The position numbers and the translations under genes are program-made. A DNA stretch of 64,000 bases from Pisaster brevispinus (Eukaryota > Echinodermata > Asteroidea > Forcipulatida > Asteriidae): the NCBI GenBank assembly GCA_023634235.1, contig JAMKCF010000006.1:3934921-3998920 (forward strand), written 5' to 3'. This document shows, one piece after another, positions 32,201 to 42,122 of the stretch; position 1 is the stretch's first letter, and each line of letters opens with the position of its first letter. The notes beneath the pieces were generated by a model that saw nothing but the letters and a program-made list of their open reading frames with translations, was not told the DNA's origin and did no database searches.

Positions 32201-35200
32201 TGTGATGATTTCTGGTATGGTAGGCTGAAGATTGTGCCACGGCACCTTGTAAATAAGGCAGAAATTATTATGTTTGAAATAGCCCTATATCATTTCCAAA
32301 ATTCTTTTGTAAAGTGAACACAGAGGGCGTGTGCCACTCAAAACCCACATGACAATCCAATGAAAAGACTGGAAAAACAGCATCCGAAAATGCACTTGCA
32401 TTACAATTCTAAACTTGATACGATGTCGACCAATCAGTCATGTAAGCATGCTAGATTTTTGTACATTCCCACATATAGCTTATACTCTACGACATTGATG
32501 GATATTACAGACACTTAAGAACACATTCCTGCAAAATCACACTGAATCGGATTTCATCACGGCTATGTCAGTAAATGGGTCTTATATTTCAAACATAGCT
32601 GCGCATACCTTGTAGGAAAGATATTGAGCACTTTGACAGGCCATCAGTGTGATAAAACGATTTAAGAGGCTTCTTCTGCCCAAACTCAAAGCTGCTTATA
32701 TGCAAATGATATGCATACGACCCCAGCGTGGGTATAATTCACTTGTTGGAAGACTGCTGGAGAAAAAAAAGGAGAATCACTACCTTATACCAGATGTCCG
32801 GCCCATTTTTATTAGACAGTAAATTTTGTTGTTGTCTTGGTTACAGTACAAATGGCTTCGAGCAAACAACAGCAACAGGGAGCGCGGTGGAGCCCACAAA
32901 AACCGTAGAAAAACCAAAACACTGAACAGCAGCTTTGGTCGCAGGACCACAATCCGGGTCACAAGCGGCCAGTCGTCAGCGCCCCCTCGCTCGAGGGCCA
33001 AACCGAGCGGTGATGGGGTGTCTGTTCGCGCAACAAGGGTGATGGATCCAGAGGAGTTGATACCTGCAGTGTCCAGGCCAGGTCCTGGGTTCGTTCCGTG
33101 GAGGACAGCAGCCAGAGCGACACACAGGAGGTAAGTGGGCTAGGACAATTTTGTTTTTCAATATTTGTTGGCAGTTTCTTTTTTTCTTTTTTTTAGGTTG
33201 GGCTCTACCTGACTTGGGATACAGAAATAAACAACAAAATTAAATTACTATACAATTTTTATATCGCAATGCTGCATGTGTCGCCATTTGTTTTCAATCA
33301 AATTGAGTGTGGACAATACAACTTGGTGCGTGTAAACGAACTGACTAATATATTTCCAATGGGAATTTTGGTACGCTAGGTGGCAGCAGACTTACCAGGT
33401 AAATCCATTATTCTGGTGAATGTGCGCACGCTCAGAACTATGTAAACACTGGAAATTACCTGGTAAATCTGCTGCCACCTAGTGTTCCAAGGTCTGCCAT
33501 TAACTCTCTTCAACTCTCAGTTTGCTGTTCTTGCTCCCTCTACTGGTGGAAACCAAACTGATGTTTGGATGAGCATTCTTGATATGTGTGAACACTCACT
33601 GCCGAGCATTTGGATAAAATTTTGACAAAAGGTAAATTTTGTGTATGTGTTTGGGCTTCCATAAAGGATTCTTCCAGACGAGCACAATATCCAAGTTAAC
33701 ACGAGCCCTAGTTCAACCCCGAGTAAATCATCAGCGTCCATCCACGTCCACGCCGTCTCGTCGGGAGAGTTGGACACCAGCGAGAAAGACACCACGGGAA
33801 CGCCAATGAGCATGATGTCCAGTATGAGGGATATGGAGGGTTTTGACAAAAGGATGAAGAGACAGATGCAGGTATACAGCGGAGTCCAAGGTTTATCCAG
33901 GAATGCACTATTTAAGGGCCAAATATCACCAATCATTAAAGTTTTCTTTTTCATGCAGCTTAGTTTGTTGACTTGAAGCTGGCAGTAAAATTGCCTTGTT
34001 TGACAAGTTCTCACGCGACAAGTACGGTGTACAAAAGACACACAAATGCCCATCTGGCTAAAACGTATCTACGTGAAATATTAGACTTCTGCTCAAAAAT
34101 GAGGACAGTTTAACCATAAAAAAAACAGTGTTTGATAATTGGACTAATTTCAGTGTAGTGGGATTTTCCGTCATCCCGTTGAATATTGGACTGTATCTTG
34201 TGGTACCTAGGTTGAAATTGAAGAGCTCCAACGACGACTCTTCATCGAGAGCCGAGCGAGGGCAGCAGCCGATGCCCACGTGGTGGAACTAGAGGTCAGC
34301 AACAGCCGACTACGGCACCAGCTACAATTACTGGAGGCACGCTCACCGACGTCCCCATTGAGGGCGAGGGGTGGGCCGTCAACCACTGGAGATCAGCTAG
34401 AAGATGAGAGTATACTAGATAGTATTGAGGAGTCTTTTGCTAAATTCCATGGGTTTCTGGATCTCCTCAGGGAGGCTGGGTAAGTAGAATAATCATCAAG
34501 GCCTTTTTGTCAGGGCGCACAAATCTTGTTTTTCACCCGCGTAAAGGTATTGTACAGGATCGGTAAGGACAAAAAAACGTTTAATTTTAGTGTGAAAGCT
34601 TTACTGATTATGAAGTTCATACTAGAACCGTTTTTTCTGTGGAATATTTCCTTCTGAAATTAGGTTCGAGAAAACTGTGTCTGAAAACAGCTGATTTGGG
34701 TTGTTACAACCAAAGTTAAGAACAATGTGTTTACATGCTGACAATTGTGCAGGTTTTTAAAAAATATTTTTACCTGACTCCCACAGCGAATTAGGCCCAA
34801 ATTTCACAGTTTTATTTCATGTATATGATTGATCACAAAAACATAAACACTGTCTTCCACTTTGTTTGTCATCTCTACCAATCCTGCATAAAAACTGTTA
34901 GGTCACTGAACTGGGGCAGTTTGAAAAGCTTTGGTTTTGTCTGTAAAATAAGAATCTTGTCATGGTGGATTTTCATATAATTTTAATAATAAACTATATT
35001 CTATTTTGCAGTCTTGGGCAGCTGTGCACCCTGGTAGGGATGACCCCAGGGGAGATCACCAGCAACCCTCAGGTCAGATCCATCTTACAGAAACATCAGC
35101 CGACTACCCACCAGTATCATACCTCAGGGATGGCACCTTACCAATATACACCTCACAGGTACCCAAATGATCCCCCAAGAAGGCATGACTATGGCCCGGA

Positions 35201-36092
35201 GAGTTCCGGCTTCCAGGCTGCAGTTTCCGGACCACCGGTGACCCCAACAGTAACAGAGGATGCATCATCAAGAGGAGATGCAGCCCTTTGTGCTGAGCAG
35301 CCTGAAACAAGGCCACTTTATGTGCATGCTCCGCTCAACAGGCAGGAGGAACAAATTAGTCAGAGTCGGCAAGGTTCAAAGCCAGTGGGAACATTCCGTG
35401 CCACACAGGACCGTTCAAGAGGCGATGGTGGTTCAGAGAGTGGAGTAGCAAGACCCACAGTTGTTCAACTCCCGCTCTCCGATCCTCCCGCTTCCCAAAG
35501 AGAACATTCGACAGAAACTGATGTTAGACACCGAGTAAATGAACAATCAGACTCGCATATTGAGCAACAGCAGACTGAGCTTGAGAAGGAACTGAACAGG
35601 CCTCACATTGAGTTCACCAACAACACAGGCTCGTCAGGAGATGCCCGTGCCAAGCCGATCAGAGAACCTGGACCAAGAGACAAATTAGGTGGTGATGAAA
35701 ATCAAAAACCAACATTCACGCCTGAAGGTAGACCACCAAAAAGTGATGTCTTAACCCATGATGAATCGAAGACAAAAGACTCCGAGGATCACTCTGACAA
35801 TGAGGCTTCAGCTCAAAGCTCCATTGGCAGTGGTAGTCATAGATCATCAACACCAACCAAGAACAAAGGCAGCCTATCAGGATCTGACAATCCCACCGCT
35901 GCAACCTACTCTGTTGATGAGGATCATGACGACATGGGCTCACCTGTGTTGAAGGAACTGGAGAACTCGGATGAAGACCTGTTCTTGGATCTACCTACCC
36001 CTAGCAAGAGGGCTGGGGCGGATAAGCCAGGCAACAACAATGAGAAGGGCATTCGGGGAGACGATGAGTACAGCAGCGATGAAGATTTTTAG
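25968..36092 (+). CDS. CEP78: CEP78, centrosomal/ciliary leucine-rich-repeat protein (10 exons)
   Basis: Exons: 25968-26217, 27400-27584, 28857-29033, 30075-30249, 30998-31111, 31621-31685, 32847-33130, 33678-33871, 34211-34479, 35012-36092. The order of conserved segments follows vertebrate CEP78: CALQDTCPL and [11 protein letters not shown] at the N-terminus, leucine-rich repeats ([28 protein letters not shown]), the GFVPWRT segment, a coiled coil ending [20 protein letters not shown], and a disordered tail. CEP78 acts at centrioles and basal bodies, where it is linked to the DCAF1-DDB1 ubiquitin ligase, CP110 and PLK4 control, and photoreceptor cilia. The sum is about 930 residues, longer than the roughly 700 of the human protein, because of a long acidic/Ser-rich tail. 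Phases agree at every junction except 33130/33678, where one base does not fit. Confidence 0.9.
26255..26960 (-). mobile_element. RTE-like LINE remnant in CEP78 intron 1
   Basis: Two minus-strand frames belong to the C-terminal part of an endonuclease/reverse-transcriptase element: 26669-26920 ([34 protein letters not shown]) and 26293-26544 ([21 protein letters not shown]). They are separated by a frame break. The 3' end runs into a TCATCATCATCCTCATCATC tract (26262-26288), the kind of short repeat that ends RTE elements. Heavily 5'-truncated and dead. Confidence 0.75.
27161..27372. mobile_element. Inverted-repeat element next to CEP78 exon 2
   Basis: The left end (GAGGGGCTGTGTTGTCATGA, then GGCCTGTGGCTGTAC) and the right end (GAGTACAACCACAGGCC, then GATGACACAGCCCCTT) are inverted repeats of about 40 bp. 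Total about 210 bp with no ORF. The right end is about 28 bases before the exon 2 acceptor, so it overlaps the likely polypyrimidine/branch area. Confidence 0.7.
27400..27584 (+). CDS. CEP78: CEP78 exon 2
   Basis: Follows TTCCTACAG and completes the split codon from exon 1. It encodes [40 protein letters not shown] and MKDLALLGM, matching the first repeat region of CEP78 ([20 protein letters not shown] in human). It ends phase 0 before GTATGT. Confidence 0.9.
27670..27908. mobile_element. Dispersed inverted-repeat element (GGCCTGAGGCC family), CEP78 intron 2
   Basis: Starts CAGGGCTCGACATGAAGACT, followed by GGCCTGAGGCCGGGGATTTT and CCGGACAAGCCCAG; ends around TTCTGGTCTTGTAAAAAACC. Related copies are at 57572-57940, 60405-60700 and 60924-61305 (inverted). 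Confidence 0.55.
27935..28290 (+). mobile_element. tRNA-derived SINE, CEP78 intron 2
   Basis: A tRNA-like head carries an A-box region (GGGTGGATAGTTCGTAAAGC) and a B-box (GGTTCGATTCCCGG, about 27989). It is followed by the TTTCTCTGGGGCCTCCGGTT body common in marine SINEs and an AT-rich end. This is not a functional tRNA. Confidence 0.6.
28857..29033 (+). CDS. CEP78: CEP78 exon 3
   Basis: Follows AAACCAG. It encodes [40 protein letters not shown] and ESLAKLVK, an LRR segment matching human [20 protein letters not shown]. Phase 0 at both ends; donor GTAAGT. Confidence 0.9.
29125..29475 (+). mobile_element. tRNA-derived SINE, CEP78 intron 3
   Basis: tRNA-like head with A-box (TAGCGGTTGAGAGCACC), the segment TGATCAGCAGAGTGTG and B-box GGTTCGAGTCCCGG. 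It is followed by a body (GTAGGTGGCAACGGCCCCTG) and a poly(A) tail at 29449-29462. A related copy is at 31830-32160, a fragment at 20895-20945, and an inverted head at 30505-30590. Confidence 0.7.
30075..30249 (+). CDS. CEP78: CEP78 exon 4
   Basis: After acceptor TTTTCAAG. It encodes [40 protein letters not shown] and [12 protein letters not shown], the best-conserved part of the family (human [20 protein letters not shown]). It ends phase 1 before GTACAC. Confidence 0.92.
30505..30595 (-). mobile_element. tRNA-like SINE head fragment, CEP78 intron 4
   Basis: The plus strand reads GACCGGGACTCGAACCCACA and later CTTGAGTCCGATGCAGTAGA, the reverse complement of the tRNA-like head at 29125. No body follows. 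Confidence 0.5.
30998..31111 (+). CDS. CEP78: CEP78 exon 5
   Basis: After ATATTCTAG; completes an Ala codon and encodes [20 protein letters not shown] and [11 protein letters not shown], matching human [21 protein letters not shown] and [11 protein letters not shown]. It ends phase 1 before GTAGGT. Confidence 0.9.
31340..31430 (+). mobile_element. Degenerate tRNA-like fragment, CEP78 intron 5
   Basis: GACTCAGTTGGTAGAGTGCC and GTTCAAGTCCCACTC look like decayed A- and B-boxes, followed by a segment also found at 47970-48010 (TTGTCTTTGTTCAACCCAAAA). Confidence 0.35.
31621..31685 (+). CDS. CEP78: CEP78 exon 6
   Basis: After CTATCGCAG; completes Asp and encodes [20 protein letters not shown] plus Gln, matching human HSMMKAVIKKVLQNG. 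Phase 0 before GTAAGT. Small but placed by homology and phase. Confidence 0.85.
31825..32165 (+). mobile_element. tRNA-derived SINE split by a foldback element
   Basis: The SINE head (TGATCAAGCGCAATGCATTC) and its remainder (TGGTGTTTCTGATCAGCAGA, GGTTCGAGTCCTGG, TGTCCTTGGGAGAGGCACTT) belong to the 29125 family. They are separated by the 31862-32026 element, which is the younger of the two. Confidence 0.6.
31862..32026. mobile_element. Foldback element nested in a SINE
   Basis: The left half (CCGATTTCACGAAACGCTAG, GATTAATC, GTTAGGACGAGT) and the right half (GACTCGTCCTAAGTCCTAAG, GATTAATCC, TTTGGTGAAATCGACGG) are inverted repeats over most of the 165 bp. Non-coding, MITE-like. Confidence 0.7.
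32847..33130 (+). CDS. CEP78: CEP78 exon 7
   Basis: After GGTTACAG. It encodes a basic linker ([20 protein letters not shown]) ending in [18 protein letters not shown], which matches human [21 protein letters not shown]. It ends phase 2 before GTAAGT. Confidence 0.88.
33376..33482. mobile_element. Hairpin element in CEP78 intron 7
   Basis: Arms of 27 bp (33376-33402 and 33456-33482), starting CTAGGTGGCAGCAGACTTAC and ending CTGCTGCCACCTAG, differ at one position; the loop is 53 bases. Related ends bound the 42123-42758 element. It lies in the interval where a CEP78 exon may be missing. Confidence 0.75.
33678..33871 (+). CDS. CEP78: CEP78 exon 8
   Basis: After CTTCCAG; Ser/Thr-rich ([20 protein letters not shown]), then [11 protein letters not shown] leading into the coiled coil. 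It is open only in the frame needing two bases at its start, which does not fit the phase of exon 7. Ends phase 0 before GTATAC. Confidence 0.75.
34211..34479 (+). CDS. CEP78: CEP78 exon 9, coiled coil
   Basis: After GTACCTAG. It encodes a heptad-rich coiled coil ([40 protein letters not shown]). The family segment [20 protein letters not shown] then LLREAG matches human [25 protein letters not shown]. Phase 2 before GTAAGT. Confidence 0.9.
35012..36092 (+). CDS. CEP78: CEP78 exon 10, long disordered tail
   Basis: After ATTTTGCAG; completes Gly and encodes [20 protein letters not shown], matching human LGQLATMAGIDQSDF. About 340 residues of low-complexity Pro, Gln, Ser, Asp and Glu sequence follow, ending EYSSDEDF and TAG. 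The tail is longer than in vertebrates. Confidence 0.88.
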
Positions 36093-36657
36093 AAACTTAA
36101 GGCGTCTTCTTCTTTTTTTCGAAACAGGGTTTTTTGTTCATTTCATGTGAGTTTTGACCTTCACCGAAGTACGAGTCCAGTGAAGAAGAAAAAACCTCAA
36201 GCATCGTAAGTGGACTTGCACCCACCACCTTTCACATTCTAGAGCAGGTGCACTTTGGTTCAATTTCAACGAAGGCAGTTACACGTGAAGAGCAAAAATG
36301 CAGAGCTGCCAACATTTGCATCTTGCAATCAGGGAGATTTTGTACAACAATCAGGGAAGTATTTAGAATTGCATTCAATGTAATATGGACAGTTTCCAAA
36401 TACGCTTGATGAAAGCGCTGATTCCATACATCCATAAGCGTCAATTCTTTGCTTACGGTAAGCAGAGCCATGAAATTGGGTCCTGGTTAATCAGGTCAAT
36501 TGGAAGACATGTGCACCATTACTGATTGTAAGAGGTTGGTTCATCAAGCGTCGCCCCTTTTATGCTTATTTACCAATCCCAGCCGGAATGCAGACATTAC
36601 TTTTTAAGTTTTTTAAGTCGGAATAAGGGATATTTTTGAGGATGGAGACTTCCTTTG

Positions 36658-36663
36658 AATAAA
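36658..36663 (+). promoter_or_regulatory. CEP78: Candidate poly(A) signal of CEP78
   Basis: AATAAA about 570 bases after the stop codon, followed by a T-rich stretch. The 36093-36657 interval is the likely 3'UTR. Confidence 0.5.
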
Positions 36664-36967
36664 AAAATAAAACATTTTATTTGAAGGCTCTTTTCAGGAA
36701 TTTGATTACGGTTGAACAAGCAGCTTTTAGTCAGGTCGCTTAGCAGAAATGTCTTAGGCAAGCACATCAATCATGGAAGTAGGAATATACCTCCATGCAT
36801 CAATCTACTATGAACTGAAAAAGTGCACCAGTACAACAAAATGACATACTAAGCATTTTTCGTAACCTCCCTTAGCTCTCTAAAATAAACCAACTTGTTG
36901 GGTAAATTTTACTGTTTTTTATTATCTACACTGTACATTAAATTTTAACTATGTTTGTACATTTGTT

Positions 36968-38965
36968 TAGTTTATTTAACTTGACCTAGGATATAAGCTG
37001 TATTTGGGAAACATTGATAGTTGGAAAAAAGAGTACCAAAACTGAAAAAAAACACAAGGGGTAAGCCCAGCATTTTTATCAAATTTGGGCAAATTTTTAA
37101 GAAACGATTTTAGTCTCTAAAGTGCTGTGTTGAGGCCTACAGATGCCTTTTTGAAAAATAGGCCAAAAAATTGAAAAAATCACAAGGGGTAAGTCCAGCA
37201 TTTTTATCAAATTTTGGCAAATTTTAAAGTTGCGATTTTAGTCTCTAAAATGCTGTGTTGTGGTCTACAGATGCCTTTGTATTTAACTTGACCCAGGATA
37301 TAGCTATATTTTGGGAAATATTGATAATTGAAATATAGGCCAAAAATTGAAAAAATCACAAGGGGCAAGTCCAGCATTTTTGGCAAATTTTTAAGTTAGG
37401 GGTTTAGGCTCTAAAATGATGCAGTATGCTCTTCTGATGCCTATTTATATAACTTAAATATTGATAGTTGAAAAATAGGCCAAAAATTGAAAAAATCACA
37501 AGGGGTAAGTCCAGCATTTTTGTCAAGTTTTGGCCAATTTTTAAGTTAGGGTTTTAGGCTCTAAAATGATGCAGTATGCTCTACTGATGCCTATTTATAT
37601 AACTTGACCCAGGATAAAAGCTATATTTTGGGAAATATTGATAATTGAAATATAGGCCAAAAATTGAAAAAATCACAAGGGGTAAGTCCAGCATTTTTGT
37701 CAAATTTTGGCAAATTTTTAAGTTAGGGTTTTAGGCTCTAAAATGATGCAGTATGCTTTTCGGATGCCTATTTACATAACTTAAATATTGATAGTTGAAA
37801 AAGAGGCCAAAAATTGAAAAAATCACAAGGGGTAAGTCCAGCTTTTTTCTCAAATTTCCGCCAATTTTTAAGTTGCGATTTGAGGCTCTAAAATGATGCA
37901 GTAGGCTCTACTGATGCCTTTTTATATAACTTGACCCAGGTGAAAGCTATATTTTGGGAAATATTGGTAGTTGAAAAGTAGGCCAAAAACTGAAAAAAAA
38001 CACAAGGGGTTAGTCCAGCATTTTTGTCAAATTTTTGCCAATTTTTAAGTTAGGGTTTTAGGCTCTTAAATGACGCAGTATGCTCTTCTGATGCCTATTT
38101 ATATAACTTGTCCCAGGATATAAGCTCTATTTTGGGAAATAATGAAACCTGAAAAAAAGGCCAAAAACTGAAAAAATCACAAGGGGTAAGTCCAGCATTT
38201 TTGGCAAATTTTTAAGTTAGGGTTTTAGGCTCTAAAATGATGCAGTATGCTCTTCGGATGCCTTTTTATATAACTTAAATATTGATAGTTGAAAAATAGG
38301 CCAAAAATTGAAAAATCACAAGGGGTAAGTCCAGCATTTTTGGCAAATTTTGGCAAATTTTTAAGTTAGGGTTTTAGGCTCTAAAATGATGCAGTATGCT
38401 CTTCTGATGCCTATTTATATAACTTGACCCAGGTGAAAGCTATATTTTGGGAAATATTGGTAGTTGAAAAGTAGGCCAAAAACTGAAAAAACCACAAGGG
38501 GTTAGTCCAGCATTTTTGTCAAATTTTGGCCAATTTTTAAGTTAGGGTTTTAGGCTCTAAAATGATGCAGTAGGCTCTACTGATGCCTATTTATATAACT
38601 TGACCCAGGATATAAGCTATATTTTGGGAAATATTGATAATTGAAATATAGGCCAAAAATTGAAAAAATCACAAGGGGTAAGTCCAGCTTTTTTCTCAAA
38701 TTTCCGCCAATTTTTAAGTTGCGATTTTAGGCTCTAAAATGATGCAGTAGGCTCTACTGATGCCTTTTTATATAACTTGACCCAGGGTATAAGCTATATT
38801 TTGGGAAATATTGATAGTTGAAAAATAGGCTAAAAACTGAAAAAAACACAAGGGCTGAGTCCAGCATTTTTATCAAATTTGGGCCAATTTTTAAGTTGCG
38901 ATTTTAGGCTCTAAAACACTTTAGTGGTGCCTACAGATGCCTTTTCATTAACTGGATATCACTAT
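36968..38965. repeat. Satellite array, about 177- and 140-bp monomers
   Basis: About 12 head-to-tail units keyed by CACAAGGGGTAAGTCCAGCA. Successive CACAAGG positions (about 37053, 37181, 37357, 37497, 37674, 37824, 38001, 38178, 38317, 38493, 38670, 38847) give steps of 128, 176, 140, 177, 150, 177, 177, 139, 176, 177 and 177. The short units lack about 37 bases around TTGACCCAGGATATAAGC. It lies between the two convergent genes. Confidence 0.92.
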
Positions 38966-39230
38966 TAGCTACTGTAAGTGTTGACAGGGAATACGACCAA
39001 GATGGCTTCAGTACAAGGGGTTAATTGTGTGGCTTGCAATTATGTAAAATGGAAGTTGAACACAAATGTATTCAGCATAAGAATTCAAAGTTTTTGACTG
39101 TTGTGTTCATTTTGTATTCAAAGTTGGACTTTGTACATTTTTTACCATTTCGAAAGTTTGTTATTAAAAATCTCCTGCCCATTTGCATTTGTAAATTTCT
39201 TCCTGCTTTTGTGCCTTAATAAAGAGACAG
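38966..39230. other. Intergenic, nothing recognised
   Basis: AT-rich DNA with an AATAAA near 39218. No gene seen. Confidence 0.3.
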
Positions 39231-39234
39231 AGGA

Positions 39235-39935
39235 GTTATCAGAACACAGAATTATCGCATCTTTTAGAGATATTCTGAATTGTTTAGAGACAGTTTCGTG
39301 GATGATTTTTCTGTAAAAAAACTAGCGACAGTTGTCCTCTTGCTTATGGTTAACTTATAATCAGTGCAATTTGTTGACATTGCTTTCTTGCACAGTTCCT
39401 AAACAATTCATTGCACCAAAAAATGAAATGCTTATCTTTGACTTGCGTTTGAGCAAGCTGCAGGTACCAACTGGTCTGACCGCAGCATACACAAATGGTC
39501 ACCAACCCTCAGAAATCCGAGGAACGATTCATGCATGAATCTTTTCTCAGATTCAAATGTTTTTGGGTGAAAACTTATCCAAACCATATTACTTCGAAGG
39601 GAATCCTTTCTCAAAATAATTTATACAATCGGCAGCAGTTTTTATGGCCATTAATTTTTGGAGTATTTACCAACCTATGACTCTAGCTTTAAGCCACAAG
39701 ATATTCTGAATTGTTTAGAGACAGTTTTGTGGATGATTTTTCTGTTAACAAAACTAGCAACAGTTCGTTGCACCAAAAATTGAAATGCTCATCTTTGACT
39801 TGATTCTTCTAAAGGAATCCTTGCTCAAAATAATTTATACAATCAACAGCTGCTGAACTTCTCACCAAGTAAGTTTTGATGGCCATTAATTTTTGGAGTA
39901 TTTACCAATCTATGACCCTAGCTCTAAGCCGCAAG
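39235..39935. repeat. Duplicated fragments of the TCATAGATTGGTAAATACTCC element
   Basis: GATATTCTGAATTGTTTAGA with about 60 following bases occurs at 39270 and again at 39700. CTCAAAATAATTTATACAAT with TGGCCATTAATTTTTGGAGT occurs at about 39611 and 39825. The latter part belongs to the family of full elements at 52957-53366 and 59445-59808. Confidence 0.6.
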
Positions 39936-40374
39936 TATGTAAAAGTGAAAGACAGCCTGATGGCATCATATTTTATGGTGGTGTCTGTTTGAGCTGATCG
40001 CAGACAGTTCATGTACAATGTTTTTAATCATAAAGCTGCACAATCGGAATCTTCCCAAATCCATATTCATGAACACTCCAATGTCTTAAGACTTTCAGGT
40101 TTTAACAAACAAAAGAACATCAATTGTACAGGAATTGTTTTAACAGACCTGCTCGGTTCATTATTAAGGTTTCCCAACGACATCTTTCCATGAAACTCCT
40201 TGACTTTCTAGGACAATGCATTTTCCACGACTAAAAACAGAAACAACAATAATAATGTTAATAACAATAATAAATAAAATAAAGAAGAAGTATCATTATT
40301 TTAATGCAAACTGGAAGATTGCATAGCTTGGCTAAGACATATTTTGTATCATGGATGGGTTGTGTAAAGATGTG

Positions 40375-40500
40375 TCCGAATTGGTGCCTACGGCTACGGC
40401 TGGATCGCCGTTTCATGCGTTGAAGTACAGGACCCTCTTAGCAACACCCTTGGCATCAGTCAGAGCCGTAGCTGTAGCCGGCAATTTTGATACATGGTAA
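40375..40500. mobile_element. Inverted-repeat element (GGCTACGGCTA family)
   Basis: The left end CCGAATTGGTGCCTACGGCT and the right end AGCCGTAGCTGTAGCCGGCA are inverted. The middle has TTTCATGCGTTGAAGTACAG and TTAGCAACACCCTT. A clear relative lies at 54905-55045. Confidence 0.6.
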
Positions 40501-40981
40501 CATTCAAAGATTTTCCCATGGCTCTGTAAAGTAATGTAATTCCAGGACTTTGTCCACAATGGCTTCAACTTCAAGAATTTTCCATGACTGTTGGAACCCT
40601 GGGTTAAGCATAGCCTTGATCTAAGCCGCATTGAGCTACCCCTTTGCCCGGCGGTATTTATACATGCACAGAATATGTTTTAAGTATGATACTGTCACAC
40701 GCACACATCCTTGCACACAGTCTGTCGGTACATTACAAACTGACATCTTTCCATGCTGCAGTCAATCTGTGGACATTCCTTTGTTCTGTACACTTAAGGA
40801 ACATCCTATTCTTCAACACTGTAAAAAAAACACCGTGTGGACGTGTGTTAAGCCCACATAGTTGTTTTAAGTCCCTACATTGTGTGGACCTCTTTTGTTC
40901 TCAGGTCCACACTTGGTATGTCGCGTTTAAACACATCCAGTCCACGCACCCAGTCCGTCAGGACAACATAGTCACATCCAT

Positions 40982-41092
40982 TGTACTGTACATGCAAGCA
41001 CATCGTACATGTCGTATGTACTGTACATGCAAGCACATCGTACATGTCGTATGTACTGTACATGCAAGCACATCGTACATGTCGTATGTACA
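40982..41092. repeat. 35-bp tandem triplication
   Basis: TGTACTGTACATGCAAGCAC plus 15 more bases is repeated three times with almost no change. The unit is rich in GTAC/CATG palindromes. Confidence 0.9.
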
Positions 41093-42120
41093 AGCTCATG
41101 TACATGTATCAATTTATTGCTATCTATGTGAGGACTTTCCTTTGTCCCTCTAACTTAACACTCTCCATAGACTTAGCGCTTGAAAAAATGTGAGGACACA
41201 AAAATACAAAGGATTCCAATGTGAGGACAGCATTGTCCCTTTTGTATTCCTTTGTTCTACTGTCCCCACTCTTATGGTATTACCATCACATACATCAATG
41301 TACATACAGTTTAGAGTACACAGCACATAATGTGTACAGTACATGAGCATGTGTAACAATCTACACAGCGAGCATAGGGTGTTCTGGGTGCGGGGCAAAA
41401 TGCGACTTATCTGTTTCGTCCGGCTGGCACGCTTTGCTCAAGGCTAGAGTTAAGCACAGAGGGTAGGGATGTGTGGATGGACGTCAGCGAAACCCTGGAA
41501 AAATAAGCATCTACATGTACGATCAATACAAATTATCTAGAATACAAACGAGATGCACTTTCTGTTTAGTTTCCGCACAAGACCTTAACCAAATTTATTT
41601 CTGTCCACCTAAAAACTGTCCCATCAAGACTAAGTATTTTGTTCATAAAATTCACTTTAAAAAGACATAACATGTTTTTTTAATTAGTCCGATAAAATAA
41701 AATATCATCTGCAAGTTTGTTTTTAATGCCTTTATAATGGAAGGTATAGGGTTTATTGTGGAGAATATTTACCACAAAAAATGCCAATGTTTTAACCGCA
41801 TTTGTGGGCGATCAAATTATGAAAACAAAATAAATAAATCATAATTCTGATTTATATATAGAAAATAAAAGTGTGTACATAAATTGTAAAATTTAACACC
41901 ATAAAAAAAAAATTATATGGTAGAACTAATTTAGGATGCAACGATTGTATATCAATATGATATTTAACTTTTATATTTTTTTTAGTATACAGTTTCTAGT
42001 TAAATGGTTAAATGACAAGTGGTGTACACTCTACAGGGTCCATGATGGGAGTTTGGAACAGTGCGAATGAAAACATTTCAATCAATAAAAATGAGGGAAT
42101 GAAAAATGATGGACTTACGA
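41093..42120. other. Intergenic, nothing recognised
   Basis: AT-rich; short open frames without family resemblance. No RNA gene or clear element seen. Confidence 0.3.
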
Positions 42121-42122
42121 GA

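Noticed and set aside
33197..33240. Extra CEP78 exon after the long T-tract ending TTTTAG
   Set aside because: The phase-compatible reading stops after five codons.
33521..33612. Extra CEP78 exon after CAACTCTCAG
   Set aside because: A good acceptor, but the required phase meets a stop and the peptide does not resemble CEP78.
33517..34053. Minus-strand 178-codon frame over CEP78 exon 8
   Set aside because: Antisense to a recognised exon and intron, no known domain.
36968..38965. CRISPR-like array
   Set aside because: Direct repeats are adjacent satellite monomers without unique spacers, and the DNA is animal.
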